A DNA stretch of 64,000 nt from NCBI GenBank assembly GCA_943787575.1, contig CALSMY010000003.1, positions 62,001 through 126,000 of the forward strand, read 5' to 3'. The notes under the pieces were generated by a model. It was not told the origin of the DNA and made no database searches. It was given only the letters and a program-made list of their open reading frames with translations. A program made the position numbers and the translations under genes. This DNA comes from an uncultured Opitutales bacterium. Its GTDB lineage: Bacteria; Verrucomicrobiota; Verrucomicrobiia; Opitutales; Seribacteraceae. Numbering within the stretch: the stretch's first letter is position 1; the number at the start of each line of letters is the position of its first letter. Shown piece by piece: positions 1-11,026 of the stretch.

Positions 1-291
1 CCTGATGGTGAAAAGCTCGAGCAATCTTCCTACCTGAAAATTCGGCAATTCGGAGATGAGGCCAAGGATATGCGCTATGCCGAGCGCGATTTACAAATGC
101 TTGCCAACCTAACCGGTGGGGCATTTGTAAGAGTCGAAGATATGACGGATACATGGGTGCCCAACTTGTCTGCAACTTTGCCTACTATAAATAAGAGAAA
201 TAACTTGGCTGATGCCTGGCCTCTATTTGCTGCCTTGTTTCTCGCTGCTGGAGTCGAATGGATCTGGCGAAGAAAAGGGGGCTTGCGATGA
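1..291 (+). CDS. C-terminal end of a membrane-anchored protein (VWA/glutamine-amidotransferase-like), truncated by window start
   Basis: Frame 1 is open from base 1 (PDGEKLEQSSYLKIRQFGDEAKDMRYAERDLQML...). It ends in one TM helix plus a basic tail (AALFLAAGVEWIWRRKGGLR) and overlaps the next gene by ATGA. Confidence 0.5.
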   Translation, partial: PDGEKLEQSSYLKIRQFGDEAKDMRYAERDLQMLANLTGGAFVRVEDMTDTWVPNLSATLPTINKRNNLADAWPLFAALFLAAGVEWIWRRKGGLR

Positions 292-1874
292 TGGGGTTGA
301 GAATAATGCTGCCGGCAATCGCATTGGGCATATCCACACCTGTTTATTCTCAGGATGCAATTCCTCCTGTTTCTTTTGAGGGCAATCAAACTGAAAATAA
401 TCAGACTGATCTTCCTTTGCCTGCTATGCGTTCAACCATAGACAGTACTTTGAATCAGGCGTCACAAAAGCTAAAGTCTTCCAAAGTAGAAGAACGAGTT
501 GGGGCTGCCAAGCTCTTGGGTAAGTATGCCAATTCCCAGGTAAGCCTGCTTTTGATTGGTGCGTTGGATGATTCCAGTGAATTGGTTCGTCGTGCGGTAA
601 TGGTTTCTTTGGTCGAACATTTTAACAATGGTGCCCCGATTTATGAACAGGCATTGGTAGAAAAAATATTCTCCAAAATGGGAGATCCTGATGTGGAGGT
701 TAGGCGGGAAACTTCTGCCCTCATTCCCCGTTTAATTCCTGGTCTTATGCGATCGGGGATGGAAAAAATTCAAGTGAATGGACGAACCATAATTCGGTCT
801 GTTCCCGGGAAGCTTCGCCCAGATTTGCAAGACCTCGCGAATCAGGCCTTGATCGACCCTGACTCCATTGTCCGTCAAAATGTTTTAAAGCATCACTTCT
901 CTTTGCGTTTTCAGATGGACTCTCAAACCTTCGTCCGCTTATTAGGCGATAAGGATGTTTCCGTCTTGCTCGTCGCCTTGGATCAGGCCCGTATGTATGC
1001 CACTCAAACAGGTACATATGAACAGATGGAGGCCCTGACTAAACATTCAGATGTTGGGGTGCGGGCAAAGTTGGCAAGGACAGTCCAGTCTTTGGGGCGC
1101 TCTTTTCCACAATATCGTAAGATACTTCGGATTTTGACCAACGACCCAGTGGATGAAGTGGCCACTCTTTCAGCCGTAGATCTGGCGAGGTTGGGAGAAC
1201 GGGTATCCAACCAGATGATCGATCGAATCATCGCTTACTTATCAAAGGCCAAGGGACTATTTGGCAAAGCCGAGTCCTTGTTTTATTCCCTCTCTGCCCT
1301 GGGCACAGATGCCAAACGAATTTATGCGGCTTTACTGGAGCACCCAAGTGCGAGTATGCGAGCTCAGGCATGGGTACGTCACCTATCCCTTTCTGAAGGT
1401 TGGAGGAATCCTTCGAGTTGGAGGGATGCATTGCAGGATCGAGATCTTAAAGTGAGAAAGGCGGTGCTATCCCTTCTTCGTGGACGGGTTGAACAAATCA
1501 ATCGGAATGAATTATCATATCTGATTAAAAGCCGCCATGTCGAGGTACGGTCCTTTGCATCGGAACTTTTATTGGTTGCAGAAAAAGAGGTGGTTAAGGA
1601 ATGTTTTTTTGATCTGCTAATCGATGAGGACTCTCTCGTTCGCTCAACTACTTTGCGAGCCCTTGCAAAGATTCAGGCAGATGGTTGGGTAGACCTGCAT
1701 GCCCGCTCATTAAAAGATAAGGATTATGCTATTCAACGGGCCGCTATGGATGGATTGCTGGGTGATCAGAAAGTGGGTGTGCCTGCCTTGCTCAAATATT
1801 TACGCCAATATCCAGCTGAAAGAATTAGTACATTGGCCCGAAAAGAACTTCAACAAATGGGAATAAATCCATGA
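288..1874 (+). CDS. HEAT-repeat protein with signal peptide
   Basis: ~530 aa ORF with repeated HEAT-like units (LIGALDDSSELVRRAVMVSL, KMGDPDVEVRRETSALIP, LLIDEDSLVRSTTLRALAKI). The start at 288 overlaps the upstream stop. Confidence 0.75.
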   Translation: MMGLRIMLPAIALGISTPVYSQDAIPPVSFEGNQTENNQTDLPLPAMRSTIDSTLNQASQKLKSSKVEERVGAAKLLGKYANSQVSLLLIGALDDSSELVRRAVMVSLVEHFNNGAPIYEQALVEKIFSKMGDPDVEVRRETSALIPRLIPGLMRSGMEKIQVNGRTIIRSVPGKLRPDLQDLANQALIDPDSIVRQNVLKHHFSLRFQMDSQTFVRLLGDKDVSVLLVALDQARMYATQTGTYEQMEALTKHSDVGVRAKLARTVQSLGRSFPQYRKILRILTNDPVDEVATLSAVDLARLGERVSNQMIDRIIAYLSKAKGLFGKAESLFYSLSALGTDAKRIYAALLEHPSASMRAQAWVRHLSLSEGWRNPSSWRDALQDRDLKVRKAVLSLLRGRVEQINRNELSYLIKSRHVEVRSFASELLLVAEKEVVKECFFDLLIDEDSLVRSTTLRALAKIQADGWVDLHARSLKDKDYAIQRAAMDGLLGDQKVGVPALLKYLRQYPAERISTLARKELQQMGINP

Positions 1875-2866
1875 GGCTTTGTCTACTATTTTGTTTTTCC
1901 GTATGGATAGCCGTTTTTTCTCACGGCCAAGATTCATCGGTTCAGATAGATAATGCCGGGGCCGTTCGGATCATGCAGTTACGCAGGGATGGACCAACGC
2001 GGGTTCGTTACCCAGATGCACTGCCCAGCCTGCTCGAACTAATGAATGAACGATCCCTTGCCAATTTTGATCCCGATCCCCTTTTTATCGAATCCTTGGC
2101 AGATGAGAGGCTGTTTGAACATCCCATCCTCTATGTAAATTGTGACGAACTTCCCAATTTTGATTTTTCTTCCGAGGAAAATGAAGCTTTGCGTAGGTAT
2201 ATGAAACTTGGCGGATTTGTTTACCTCGATGCTGGCATCAAGGCATCCTTTCTTGGGACTGATCTTGGACACAGTTATGCAGCTTGGGAAGAACGGGATG
2301 AAGTTCGTCAATGGTTTCAGCAATTACTTCCTGATCAGCCCTTCTCTCCTTTGCCCAGAAATCATGAAATATTCCGAACTTTTTACAAGGGCTTGCCTGA
2401 TAACGAATATTTGCGCTTGGAAGAAGACCAAAAGCGTCTGCCCGATACCGTGCTCACTTTTGTGGAACAGGAAAAGTGGCCCCAGGGTACCTACTCTATG
2501 GTCGGAATAAAAGTAAATGACCGGCTTGCCTGTGTTGCCTCTCCCATCTGTGCGATGGGGTGGGGTAGGGACGAATTCGGTGCCTGGATACCCCCCATTT
2601 CTTTTCGGGTTCGTGAATCAGCCGAAGATTTTGATGAGACCCTACAGGTTGCCTCCTTTGCCGGACAAACTTACGAAGTTACCCGTGAAGATGGGTTGAA
2701 AGATGAAATCTATTTAGTTCCGGGGAAACGTCCGCTCTGGGTAAAAGAACCCACTGGTCGCTGGAGAATCTTTAAATATTATTCAGGGGAAGAAATAAGC
2801 AATTATGCACACTCCTTTTATGCCCGTTTGGGCATGAATGTTTTTCTTTATGCCTTGCTAAACTAG
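1871..2866 (+). CDS. DUF4159 domain-containing protein
   Basis: Signal peptide followed by ...HPILYVNCDELPNFDFSSEENEALRRYMKLGGFVYLDAG..., typical of DUF4159. Overlaps the HEAT gene by ATGA. Confidence 0.75.
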   Translation: MRLCLLFCFSVWIAVFSHGQDSSVQIDNAGAVRIMQLRRDGPTRVRYPDALPSLLELMNERSLANFDPDPLFIESLADERLFEHPILYVNCDELPNFDFSSEENEALRRYMKLGGFVYLDAGIKASFLGTDLGHSYAAWEERDEVRQWFQQLLPDQPFSPLPRNHEIFRTFYKGLPDNEYLRLEEDQKRLPDTVLTFVEQEKWPQGTYSMVGIKVNDRLACVASPICAMGWGRDEFGAWIPPISFRVRESAEDFDETLQVASFAGQTYEVTREDGLKDEIYLVPGKRPLWVKEPTGRWRIFKYYSGEEISNYAHSFYARLGMNVFLYALLN

Positions 2867-2892
2867 AAAATTTATCGATTAGCTAGATATTT

Positions 2893-3315
2893 ATGAAGGA
2901 AGAAGATATTTTCCCCACCCCGCCAGAAGCACCCGATCCCACACTTTGGGAAAGGGTCAGTGGCTCGCCTTATTTTTGGTGGTTTGTGGCTATGTTCCTG
3001 TTGGGACTTTTGGTCGTGTTGTTACCCTCCCAGTGTTCCTTCGATGGACTTCAGTTTGCACAGGAGGAAGCCGAGGACCTTGATGCGGCTCCTTTTGTTG
3101 ATCAAAATGAAGAGCTTCAGCAACGGTTGGATGGATTGTGGTACAAAAAAGCCGATGATCTCCCCTATACGGGATTAGGCGTTACCTTTCACCAGAACGG
3201 TCAGAAAAAGACCCGTACTAAATTTTCCGAGGGCTTGGCTATCGGTCTGATCGAGGAATGGGATAACAACGGTTCATTACTTGGACCCCAATTCAAAAAC
3301 GAATTCAAAAGATAG
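2893..3315 (+). CDS. Small membrane protein with YwqK/MORN-like C-terminus
   Basis: One TM segment (FWWFVAMFLLGLLVVLLP), then YTGLGVTFHQNGQKKTRTKFSEGLAIGLIEEWDNNGSL. Confidence 0.5.
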   Translation: MKEEDIFPTPPEAPDPTLWERVSGSPYFWWFVAMFLLGLLVVLLPSQCSFDGLQFAQEEAEDLDAAPFVDQNEELQQRLDGLWYKKADDLPYTGLGVTFHQNGQKKTRTKFSEGLAIGLIEEWDNNGSLLGPQFKNEFKR

Positions 3316-3321
3316 CCTGAA

Positions 3322-4056
3322 TTATTGGCGGTTGGAAATATCTTTGAGTGCAGAGAAGCTCTTCGTCTTCTTTTCTTGCGTGCCTAACCTGGCATGAACC
3401 AAGGAGGCTCCTAGTAGCATGGGAGCAACTAAATTGATAATGGGGAATGTCCAAAGAAAAGTAGCCACCGTTCCATGTGCTAACTTTCCAGGCTTCTTTT
3501 GCCTAACCTCCCGGGGTAGGCGAAGTTCGATGAGTTGTCCGTATTCCCGGCTTAGCAGGTAACCACCCAATAAAAATTGCAAAACCAGGCCGACAGGGGG
3601 AATAAAATACCCAACGAGCAGTAGAGGGGATGCCAATAGGTAAATAAAAAGACTCCAAACAATGAAGCGCAGGGAAGAAATGGTCGACTCGATGATACCA
3701 GGTGGTTTGATCCATGCAGAGTCTGGGTAATGTTGTTCTCGTACCGCATCGAGAGCATCATCAATAAAGATACCCAGAAAAGCAGCGTATACACTGGCGA
3801 GAAAGAAATAGCCAAGCACGCCGATAAAAAAAGTACCTACAACTACCGCGACTGCTTCGAGCCATCCATCTGTCCAACTCATCCAACCGCTTAAATTGTT
3901 CGAAAAAGAATCAACCATTCGAAAAATAAAGGCACCGCCAATCAGGATAGTTATGAAGATTGCACCCAGGCTAAGAATTGTGGCCCATAAAATTGGTTTC
4001 CATAACCGGGGATCAGATAGTTGGGAAAAAGAGAGTGTGAAGTCGCGTATCATCAA
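3322..4056 (-). CDS. EI24/CysZ-like integral membrane protein
   Basis: Four to six TM helices with a terminal NLVAPMLLGASLVHARLG pattern as in EI24-domain proteins. Confidence 0.6.
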   Translation of the reverse strand: MMIRDFTLSFSQLSDPRLWKPILWATILSLGAIFITILIGGAFIFRMVDSFSNNLSGWMSWTDGWLEAVAVVVGTFFIGVLGYFFLASVYAAFLGIFIDDALDAVREQHYPDSAWIKPPGIIESTISSLRFIVWSLFIYLLASPLLLVGYFIPPVGLVLQFLLGGYLLSREYGQLIELRLPREVRQKKPGKLAHGTVATFLWTFPIINLVAPMLLGASLVHARLGTQEKKTKSFSALKDISNRQ

Positions 4057-4186
4057 ATTTTATGGTGTATATTCATTCTTTCCTGTTCGCAAATTGGCAA
4101 GGTTTTTAGAGTAGATATAATTTTCAAGTGGACAAGAGGGTAGTTGATTCTAATAGATTGAAGTGTGGAAATGGAAATTGGGAAAA

Positions 4187-6127
4187 ATGGCTGACCATAA
4201 ATATACGGCGGACACCATCAAGTCGCTCGACTGGAAAGAGCACATACGACTGCGTCCAGGCATGTACATTGGAAAACTTGGAGACGGGTCTTCCGAGGAT
4301 GATGGTATCTATGTTTTACTCAAAGAGGTCTTAGATAATTGTATCGATGAATTTGTCATGGGTTTTGGCAAACAGATCGATGTGGAGTGCGATGGACAGG
4401 TAGTTACAGTGCGCGATCTTGGCAGAGGAATTCCTTTGGAAAAATTGCTCGATTGTTCGAGCAAGATCAACACGGGTGCAAAGTATGATTCCGAAGCTTT
4501 TAAAAAGTCTGTTGGGCTCAACGGGGTAGGCATTAAAGCGGTAAACGCTCTTTCCAGTATCTTTGAAATCCAGGCATTTCGTGAGGGAGAGACCCGTAGA
4601 ATCGAATTTGCCGCCGGAGAAGTTCAGTCGATCGACAAAAAAAATAAGTCCACAAATGAAGACAACGGGACTATGATTTCCTATGTTCCGGACGAGTCCA
4701 TGTTTAAGAAGTATCGTTACCGTAACGAATATGTGGAACGTATGCTTCGCTACTACACTTATCTTAATCGTGGCCTAACTATCCGCTACAATGGAAAACG
4801 TTTTCGCTCCAAAGATGGGTTAAGAGATTTACTCGAAGAGAACATTTCCGAGACCCCTTTATACCCTATCATTTATATTGAAGGTCATGATATAGAGGTG
4901 GCATTTACTCACCTCGATCAATACGGAGAGGATTATTTTTCCTTTGTTAATGGCCAGCACACAACTCAGGGAGGAACCCATCAGGCAGCCTTTCGCGAAG
5001 CGGTGGTCAAGACGATCCGGGATTTTGTAAAAAAGAATTTTGATGCGGCTGATGTACGCAGTGGAATTGTTGCGGCTATAAGTGTAAAGGTACAGGAACC
5101 GGTTTTTGAATCCCAGACCAAGACCAAGCTTGGCTCACTTACTGTATCTCCAGATGGTGAGACTATACGTACATTCGTGGGCAACTTTCTCAAGGAGAAG
5201 TTGGACAATTATTTGCACAAGCATCCGGAGGTTGCTGATGCACTCCAACAAAAAATCCAACGGAGTGAGCGTGAACGTAAGGAACTTAAGGGCATTCAAA
5301 AAATTGCCCGCGAACGGGCCAAAAAGAGCAAGGTGCATAACCGCAAACTTCGTGACTGCCGTATTCATTTGAGTGGTAAAAACAAAGAGCGTTTTAAAAG
5401 CACTTTATTTATTACCGAAGGAGATTCTGCAAGCGGATCGATTACCAAGGCCCGGGATGTACAGTTTCAGGGTGTGTTCAGTTTGAAGGGTAAACCACTC
5501 AATACTTTTGGGCTTACCCGCAAGGTGGTCTACGAGAATGAGGAGTTTAATTTAATCCAGGCTGCCCTAGGAATTGAAGAAGATTTAGAGGGTTTGCACT
5601 ACAATCAGGTAGTCATTGCCACCGATGCCGATGTCGACGGAATGCACATTCGTTTGCTCCTCATCACTTTCTTTCTTCAATTTTTCCCTGAATTGATCCG
5701 TCAGGGACACTTGTTTGTTCTGCAAACTCCTTTGTTTCGAGTGCGAAATAAGAAAACCACCCTCTATTGTTACGACGATACTGAACGCGAAGCCGCCATT
5801 AAGACACTGGGAAGAAATCCTGAAATTACCAGGTTTAAAGGACTGGGAGAAATTTCTCCGGACGAATTTAAACACTTTATTGGTGATGATATTCGTTTGG
5901 ACCCAGTGAAGATAGATGCCAATGAATCCCTCAAGGAGATGCTCAAATTCTTCATGGGAAAAAACACCCCAATCAGGCAGGAATATATTATCCGAAATCT
6001 TCGTTTTGAGCACGATATTTTAGAGGAGGAAGAGGAAGATGAGGAGAATGGAAAAGCGATCCTTCCCAAGAAGAGTAAAAAGACTGAGGCTTCCAAAACG
6101 GAAATGGCCGAAAGTGCGGCTGCCTGA
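4187..6127 (+). CDS. parE: DNA topoisomerase IV subunit B / type IIA topoisomerase B subunit
   Basis: GHKL ATPase ([38 protein letters not shown]) and TOPRIM ([30 protein letters not shown]) motifs. Adjacent to the A subunit. Confidence 0.9.
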   Translation: MADHKYTADTIKSLDWKEHIRLRPGMYIGKLGDGSSEDDGIYVLLKEVLDNCIDEFVMGFGKQIDVECDGQVVTVRDLGRGIPLEKLLDCSSKINTGAKYDSEAFKKSVGLNGVGIKAVNALSSIFEIQAFREGETRRIEFAAGEVQSIDKKNKSTNEDNGTMISYVPDESMFKKYRYRNEYVERMLRYYTYLNRGLTIRYNGKRFRSKDGLRDLLEENISETPLYPIIYIEGHDIEVAFTHLDQYGEDYFSFVNGQHTTQGGTHQAAFREAVVKTIRDFVKKNFDAADVRSGIVAAISVKVQEPVFESQTKTKLGSLTVSPDGETIRTFVGNFLKEKLDNYLHKHPEVADALQQKIQRSERERKELKGIQKIARERAKKSKVHNRKLRDCRIHLSGKNKERFKSTLFITEGDSASGSITKARDVQFQGVFSLKGKPLNTFGLTRKVVYENEEFNLIQAALGIEEDLEGLHYNQVVIATDADVDGMHIRLLLITFFLQFFPELIRQGHLFVLQTPLFRVRNKKTTLYCYDDTEREAAIKTLGRNPEITRFKGLGEISPDEFKHFIGDDIRLDPVKIDANESLKEMLKFFMGKNTPIRQEYIIRNLRFEHDILEEEEEDEENGKAILPKKSKKTEASKTEMAESAAA

Positions 6128-6139
6128 ATCCTTTTGTAA

Positions 6140-8463
6140 ATGAGTTCCGACCAAATCAATACCAATGAAGATTCGGGCGGGGTTCCCGAGGAAGAGGTAG
6201 ATGGGGCTGATGAGTCGTCGACCAAGGAAATTGTAGCCCGTAGGTTTGATCCCGAAGCCTTGGCTCTTGAGGGACCAAAGAGAGGGGATGACGATGCAAT
6301 CTATGTTGATGATATGTACGGTGATTGGTTTCTTGACTATGCATCCTATGTTATTCTCGAACGGGCTGTACCTCATGCAGATGATGGATTAAAACCTGTT
6401 CAGCGCCGAATTCTTCATTCTATGAAGGAGTTGGATGATGGCCGATACAACAAGGTGGCCAATGTCATTGGCAATACCATGAAGTACCATCCTCATGGCG
6501 ATGCTTCTATTGGAGATGCCATCGTACAAATCGGTCAGAAAGATTTGTTAATTGATCCTCAGGGGAATTGGGGGAATGTACTTACGGGTGATTCTGCAGC
6601 AGCTCCCCGGTATATTGAGGCTCGGCTGACCCCCTTTGCACTGGAAGTAATTTTTAGTCCCAAGGTGACTACCTGGGCATCTTCTTATGACGGTCGGAAC
6701 AAGGAACCGGTAACCTTTCCTACAAAATTTCCTTTATTGTTAGCCCAGGGAGCCGAAGGAATTGCGGTCGGTTTATCCACCAAGATTCTTCCGCATAATT
6801 TTCTCGAGATCATCGATGCGATGATTGATGCCCTGCGCAAGAACCCGATTGATTTATTACCCGACTTCCCACAGGGAGGTATGGCTGATTGTACTGCTTA
6901 CAACGGGGGGGCAAGAGGCGGTCGTATCAGAGTACGTGCGAAAATTGAAGTGGTAAAAAAACACCTGCTTAAAGTTGTGGAGATTCCTTTTAGCACGACC
7001 ACTACAAGCCTGATCGACTCGGTACTTGCTGCAAACGATAAGGGTAAAATTAAAATTTCCAAAATCGAGGATAACACCGCAGAGTTTGTGGAGATTATGA
7101 TCCATCTGCCCTCCACTGTATCTGCGGAAGAGGCCATGCCTGCTTTGTATGCCTTTACTGATTGTGAGGTCAGCCTCGCCCCCAACGCCTGTGTGATTAA
7201 GGATAATCATCCCCAATTCCTTTCCGTTAATGATTTGATCAAATCATCTGCCGATCTGACTCGGGATTTACTTGGACAGGAGCTTGAAATCCGTCTCGCT
7301 GAGTTGCAGGAGAAGTGGCACTTTTCATCCCTTGAAAAAATATTTATCGAGAAAAGAATCTATCGGGATATTGAAAAGGAGGAGACTTGGGAGGGGGTAA
7401 TTTCTGCGGTGGATAAGGGCTTGAAGCCTTACATTAAAATTTTTCGCCGATCTATCACTCAGGATGATATTCTCCGCTTGTTGGAAATTCGTATCAAGCG
7501 GATATCCAAATTCGATTCCTTTCGTGCGGATGAAGTTATCAAAGGTTTTGAAGATGAAATTAAAGAGGTCGAAGGATATCTTGCACAGCTCACCCGTTAT
7601 GCTGTTCGTTATCTCAAGGATTTAAAAAAGAACTATGGCAAGGGGAAGGAAAGAAAAACCGAAGTTTGTCGTGAGGAGGATGGTTCGCTTGCTCCCTTTG
7701 ATAGAATCAATGCTGCACAGGTGGTTGTGGCCAATGAAACCCTATACCTAAACCGGAAGGATGGATTTGCTGGGTATGGGCTGAAAAAAGACGAATCGAT
7801 TGAGAAGTGTTCAAACTTGGATGATGTTATTGTCTTTGGAAAAGATGGAATTATGAAGGTGATGAAAGTTGCCGAGAAAATGTTTGTGGGTAAATCTCCT
7901 TTGCGGGTTAATGTTTTCCGAAGAGATGAGGAAAAGGTATATAACCTTGTCTACAGGGATGGGCAGAGTGGTCGTTTATATGCGAAGAAATTTAAAATAG
8001 GCGGGGTAACCCGCGATAAGGAATATCCTTTGTTTAAGACTCATTCCCGGTCCCGTATCTTTTTCTTTGCCGTGCATGACAATGAAAAGAAAAACAGTCG
8101 TATTCTTGTACACCTTGATCCAGAGCTTAAACGAATCAAGGAAATGGTCATTGAACTCGACTTTGCATGGCTTGATTTACAGGGCCGTGGAGCAAAGGGT
8201 AGTACCCTGACCGCTCATAAGGTCGACCGGGTGGTTAATGCACCCAAAGAAAATGGAGATGATGAAGATTCGGATGAGAACTCTGGGAAAGGGGAAAACA
8301 AAATTTCTCCCCTAAAGAAAAAAAAACTCCACCTAAAGAGAAACCTGTAGTTTCTAAGAGCGATGATAAAAAACCTCTTTCTCAGGAAAAAAAAGGGGAG
8401 CCCGATCGTAAAGATTCCTCAGATGGCAAAGACCCAAAGAGCCAGGCAACCTTTGAGTTTTAA
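6140..8463 (+). CDS. parC: DNA topoisomerase IV subunit A; called ORF stops at 8350 but a conserved-looking tail continues in the -1 frame to 8463
   Basis: Type IIA A-subunit motifs (LDYASYVILERAVPHADDGLKPVQRRILHSMKEL, MKYHPHGDASIGDAIV, AAPRYIEARL). Confidence 0.88.
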
Positions 8464-8515
8464 GAGTTCATCAAGAAGCATGGTTTTTTAATCTTCCAAA
8501 ATAACCTGTCCTTTT

Positions 8516-9176
8516 ATGTTCAATTCCGTGCCCAGTGAGGAAGTCTATCGAAAACTTCTTCATGGGTTTGTCATTGTTCTTCCCTTAGGGGTTTTTTACG
8601 GCCCAAATATTTTCGCAGTGGAACGGTCGTTTTTTTTATTCCTTTCGTTGGGAATGCTTTTGTATTCCTTACTTACTGAGTTTATTCGTTTTCGCTACCC
8701 TCCATTTGGTCAGGTGGTTTTTTGCAACTTTTGGATCGATGCTTCGGGAGGAAGAAAAAACACAAATAAGTGGAGCAACTTATATGGCTGGAGCCACTTT
8801 TCTATGTGCATGGTTGAGTACCATCAGCGAAAGTTTTGCGGCTTGTTCATGTCTGTCGCTTACCCTTTTTATTCTGGGAGATGCTGCAGCTGCTCTGGCG
8901 GGTAAATCAATAGGTCGTATTCGTATAGGTAAAAAAACCTTAGAAGGTGCAATTGCCTGTTTTCTACTTTGTATGGTTCTTGCTTATTGGGTCTTTCCAA
9001 TTCTGCCTGATTTTTTGGAAAAGTGGGGTGGGGCATTTTATCTTTGGCAGGCCGCATGTGTGGCAGCCATGATTTCATTACTCGAATTGTTTCCCGTTCA
9101 AACAGGAAAAGTCAGATGGAATGATAATTTGTATGTTCCAGTTGTCGTTACACTGATTGCCGCGGTGATTCGTTAA
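8516..9176 (+). CDS. Dolichol kinase/CDP-diglyceride-synthase-like (SEC59-type) membrane protein, interrupted by a frameshift
   Basis: N-part EEVYRKLLHGFVIVLPLGVFYG...EFIRFRYPPF in frame 2. It continues in frame 0 as RWFFATFGSMLREEEKTQISGATYMAGATFL...ILGDAAAALAGKSIGRIRIGKKTLEGA. Confidence 0.7.
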
Positions 9177-9179
9177 TAT

Positions 9180-9563
9180 TCATATCCAACGATCCTGGAA
9201 GGAGCCGATGTAAATAGGGTCTCCTTCTTGTAGGCATGGAATGATTGAAAGTTTATCCTGTTTGATACCAAAAATTGCCCGTTGTTCAAAAGCACGGCCC
9301 CAAGCCAATGATTTTTTTTCTGATGCATTAGTAAAAAAGCTTGGTTCTTGGTGATTTAAATCAATGGATACCCCGGTTATCGCAAAGCAATCAAATCCAG
9401 ATAGTCTAATCTGTTCCTTAAGTTTTTGGTTTCGTAGTCGGTTCTCGATCTCGGATAGTTGAAGATCCATGGGATTATAAGCAGTAATGATATGGCCTTC
9501 TTGGGGCCATGAGTCCTCCGAATCATTTCTGCGAAACCTCGTTTCAAAATAAGCGGGGTTCAT
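9180..9563 (-). CDS. DUF3293 family protein
   Basis: MNPAYFETRF...GHIITAYNPMDLQLSEIENRLRNQKL...FAITGVS...EKKSLAWGRAFEQRAIFG. Start overlaps the upstream stop by ATGA. Confidence 0.65.
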   Translation of the reverse strand: MNPAYFETRFRRNDSEDSWPQEGHIITAYNPMDLQLSEIENRLRNQKLKEQIRLSGFDCFAITGVSIDLNHQEPSFFTNASEKKSLAWGRAFEQRAIFGIKQDKLSIIPCLQEGDPIYIGSFQDRWI

Positions 9564-10382
9564 TTGTTTTTGTCCTGTTTGGTAGAGATTCCAAATAGAT
9601 TGATCACTTGTCTGACAAATTTCTTTTGCCCAGTTTGTGGACATGCTCCGTACCAGTCACTCAAATATTCCTCGAATGTTTTACTTTGCCCATTTTGTGA
9701 ATGGTTTAGCCAGGAGCATGCGGACCATGCCGATCTTGGATTTTGTTCAATGATGCTGAGTAATTTCACAGCTATCCAAAGGTTTTGTTTTCGCAGACCA
9801 GCATTTCTCGAGAGGGCAATACGGTTTTCTCTCCACCACGAAGGCAGTTGGAAGTTTTCCGGGCATGAACTACCTTTTATTCGATCAATCCTGTATTTGA
9901 CGAATTCAGGAGCATAGGATTGCCAGTTTGGGTAAGGGGGAGAAGTAGACCATAAAACGGATAGGCTTTTTAATGCGTAAAGCGAGGCCGCTTCACAGAG
10001 GCTTTCTTCAAACCATTGGTTCGATTGATTACCTATGCTCGAAACCGCATATAATATGACCAAGTTCGTGGGCGAATTGAAAGACATATTGACACCAGTA
10101 TCGATTCTTTGTTCCGAGCTTTATTTGCAATTCTCCATGCTTGGTTCTTTGATGGAGAATGATGGGCGAACCATTAGTTGTGGAAATTAAAATCTTTAAG
10201 CCTGATAGGTTCGGAACTAAGGGAATAAATTGATCAGCTGTCGTTTGTAAAACCGCAATTACTTCTTTATCGGATGCATCTCCCCAAGTATTTTTCTTTA
10301 GTGCTATTTCAAACGCCTCCGTTTTTAAACTAAGCAAAAATAAAAGGAGAAAAGGAGGAAGTACTCCTCGGAGTAATTTCAC
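9560..10382 (-). CDS. Secreted zinc-metallopeptidase-like protein (HELGH), split by a frameshift near 10040
   Basis: Signal peptide, ...QFAHELGHIICGF in one frame, then NQSNQWFEESLCEAASLYALKSL... in the next. Confidence 0.55.
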
Positions 10383-10394
10383 AAATTAGATAGA

Positions 10395-10680
10395 TTATTC
10401 TGGTGAATGAGTATCTTCTCTTTCGTGACCCAAATAGGAAGAGGTTGAATAATCATAAAAAATAGGCAGTCCATCCTCTGACTTCACGAAGTATAACCAA
10501 TCTGCTGCTTCATCTTTATAGAGGTAGGGCCAAATATCTGCCTTTGTCCATAACCAACCGTGCTCGCCAGACCACAGCCAAACGCTTCCATTTTGACCCG
10601 AAGAAGAATATAGCCAACCAAGTTCGGCATGGTGTAGCCAGCCTTTTTCATAATAGATAAATGTTCCTATTTTATACGGT
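10395..10680 (-). pseudogene. Orphan Trp-rich C-terminal module without a start codon or N-terminal domain
   Basis: Minus-strand open frame ...KIGTFIYYEKGWLHHAELGWLYSSSGQNGSVWLWSGEHGWLWTKADIWPYLYKDEAADWLYFVKSEDGLPIFYDYSTSSYLGHEREDTHSPE*. Upstream is a stop and no usable start. Confidence 0.55.
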
Positions 10681-11026
10681 TTTTATTTTGATACACGGAG
10701 TATGATGTGGTGCACACACTAGAATCTGATTCTGTATAGCTTAGGGGTCAATGAATATTAGTAGGTGGAAAGAGTGAATTGTTCTCTGTAAATATAATCA
10801 TAAAATCCTTGATGTGCTGACTTTGATCTTACTTTCATTAAAATCTTTATTAAAAAAAAAACTTAATACCCAAGTCTAATATTTAAATGTTTATACTTTA
10901 TGTAATTAGCACTGAGGGCTAATTTAATACCTAATATTTATTTTCGGAAATAGTTCACCGAAAAAAATCTGTATTATCTGTCTATCCGCTTGCGAATAAA
11001 CTACTTTGGAAATAACAATTAGCCTT

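Noticed and set aside
5585-6225. Overlapping minus-strand ORFs across the parE/parC junction
   Set aside because: Antisense to strongly conserved topoisomerase coding sequence.
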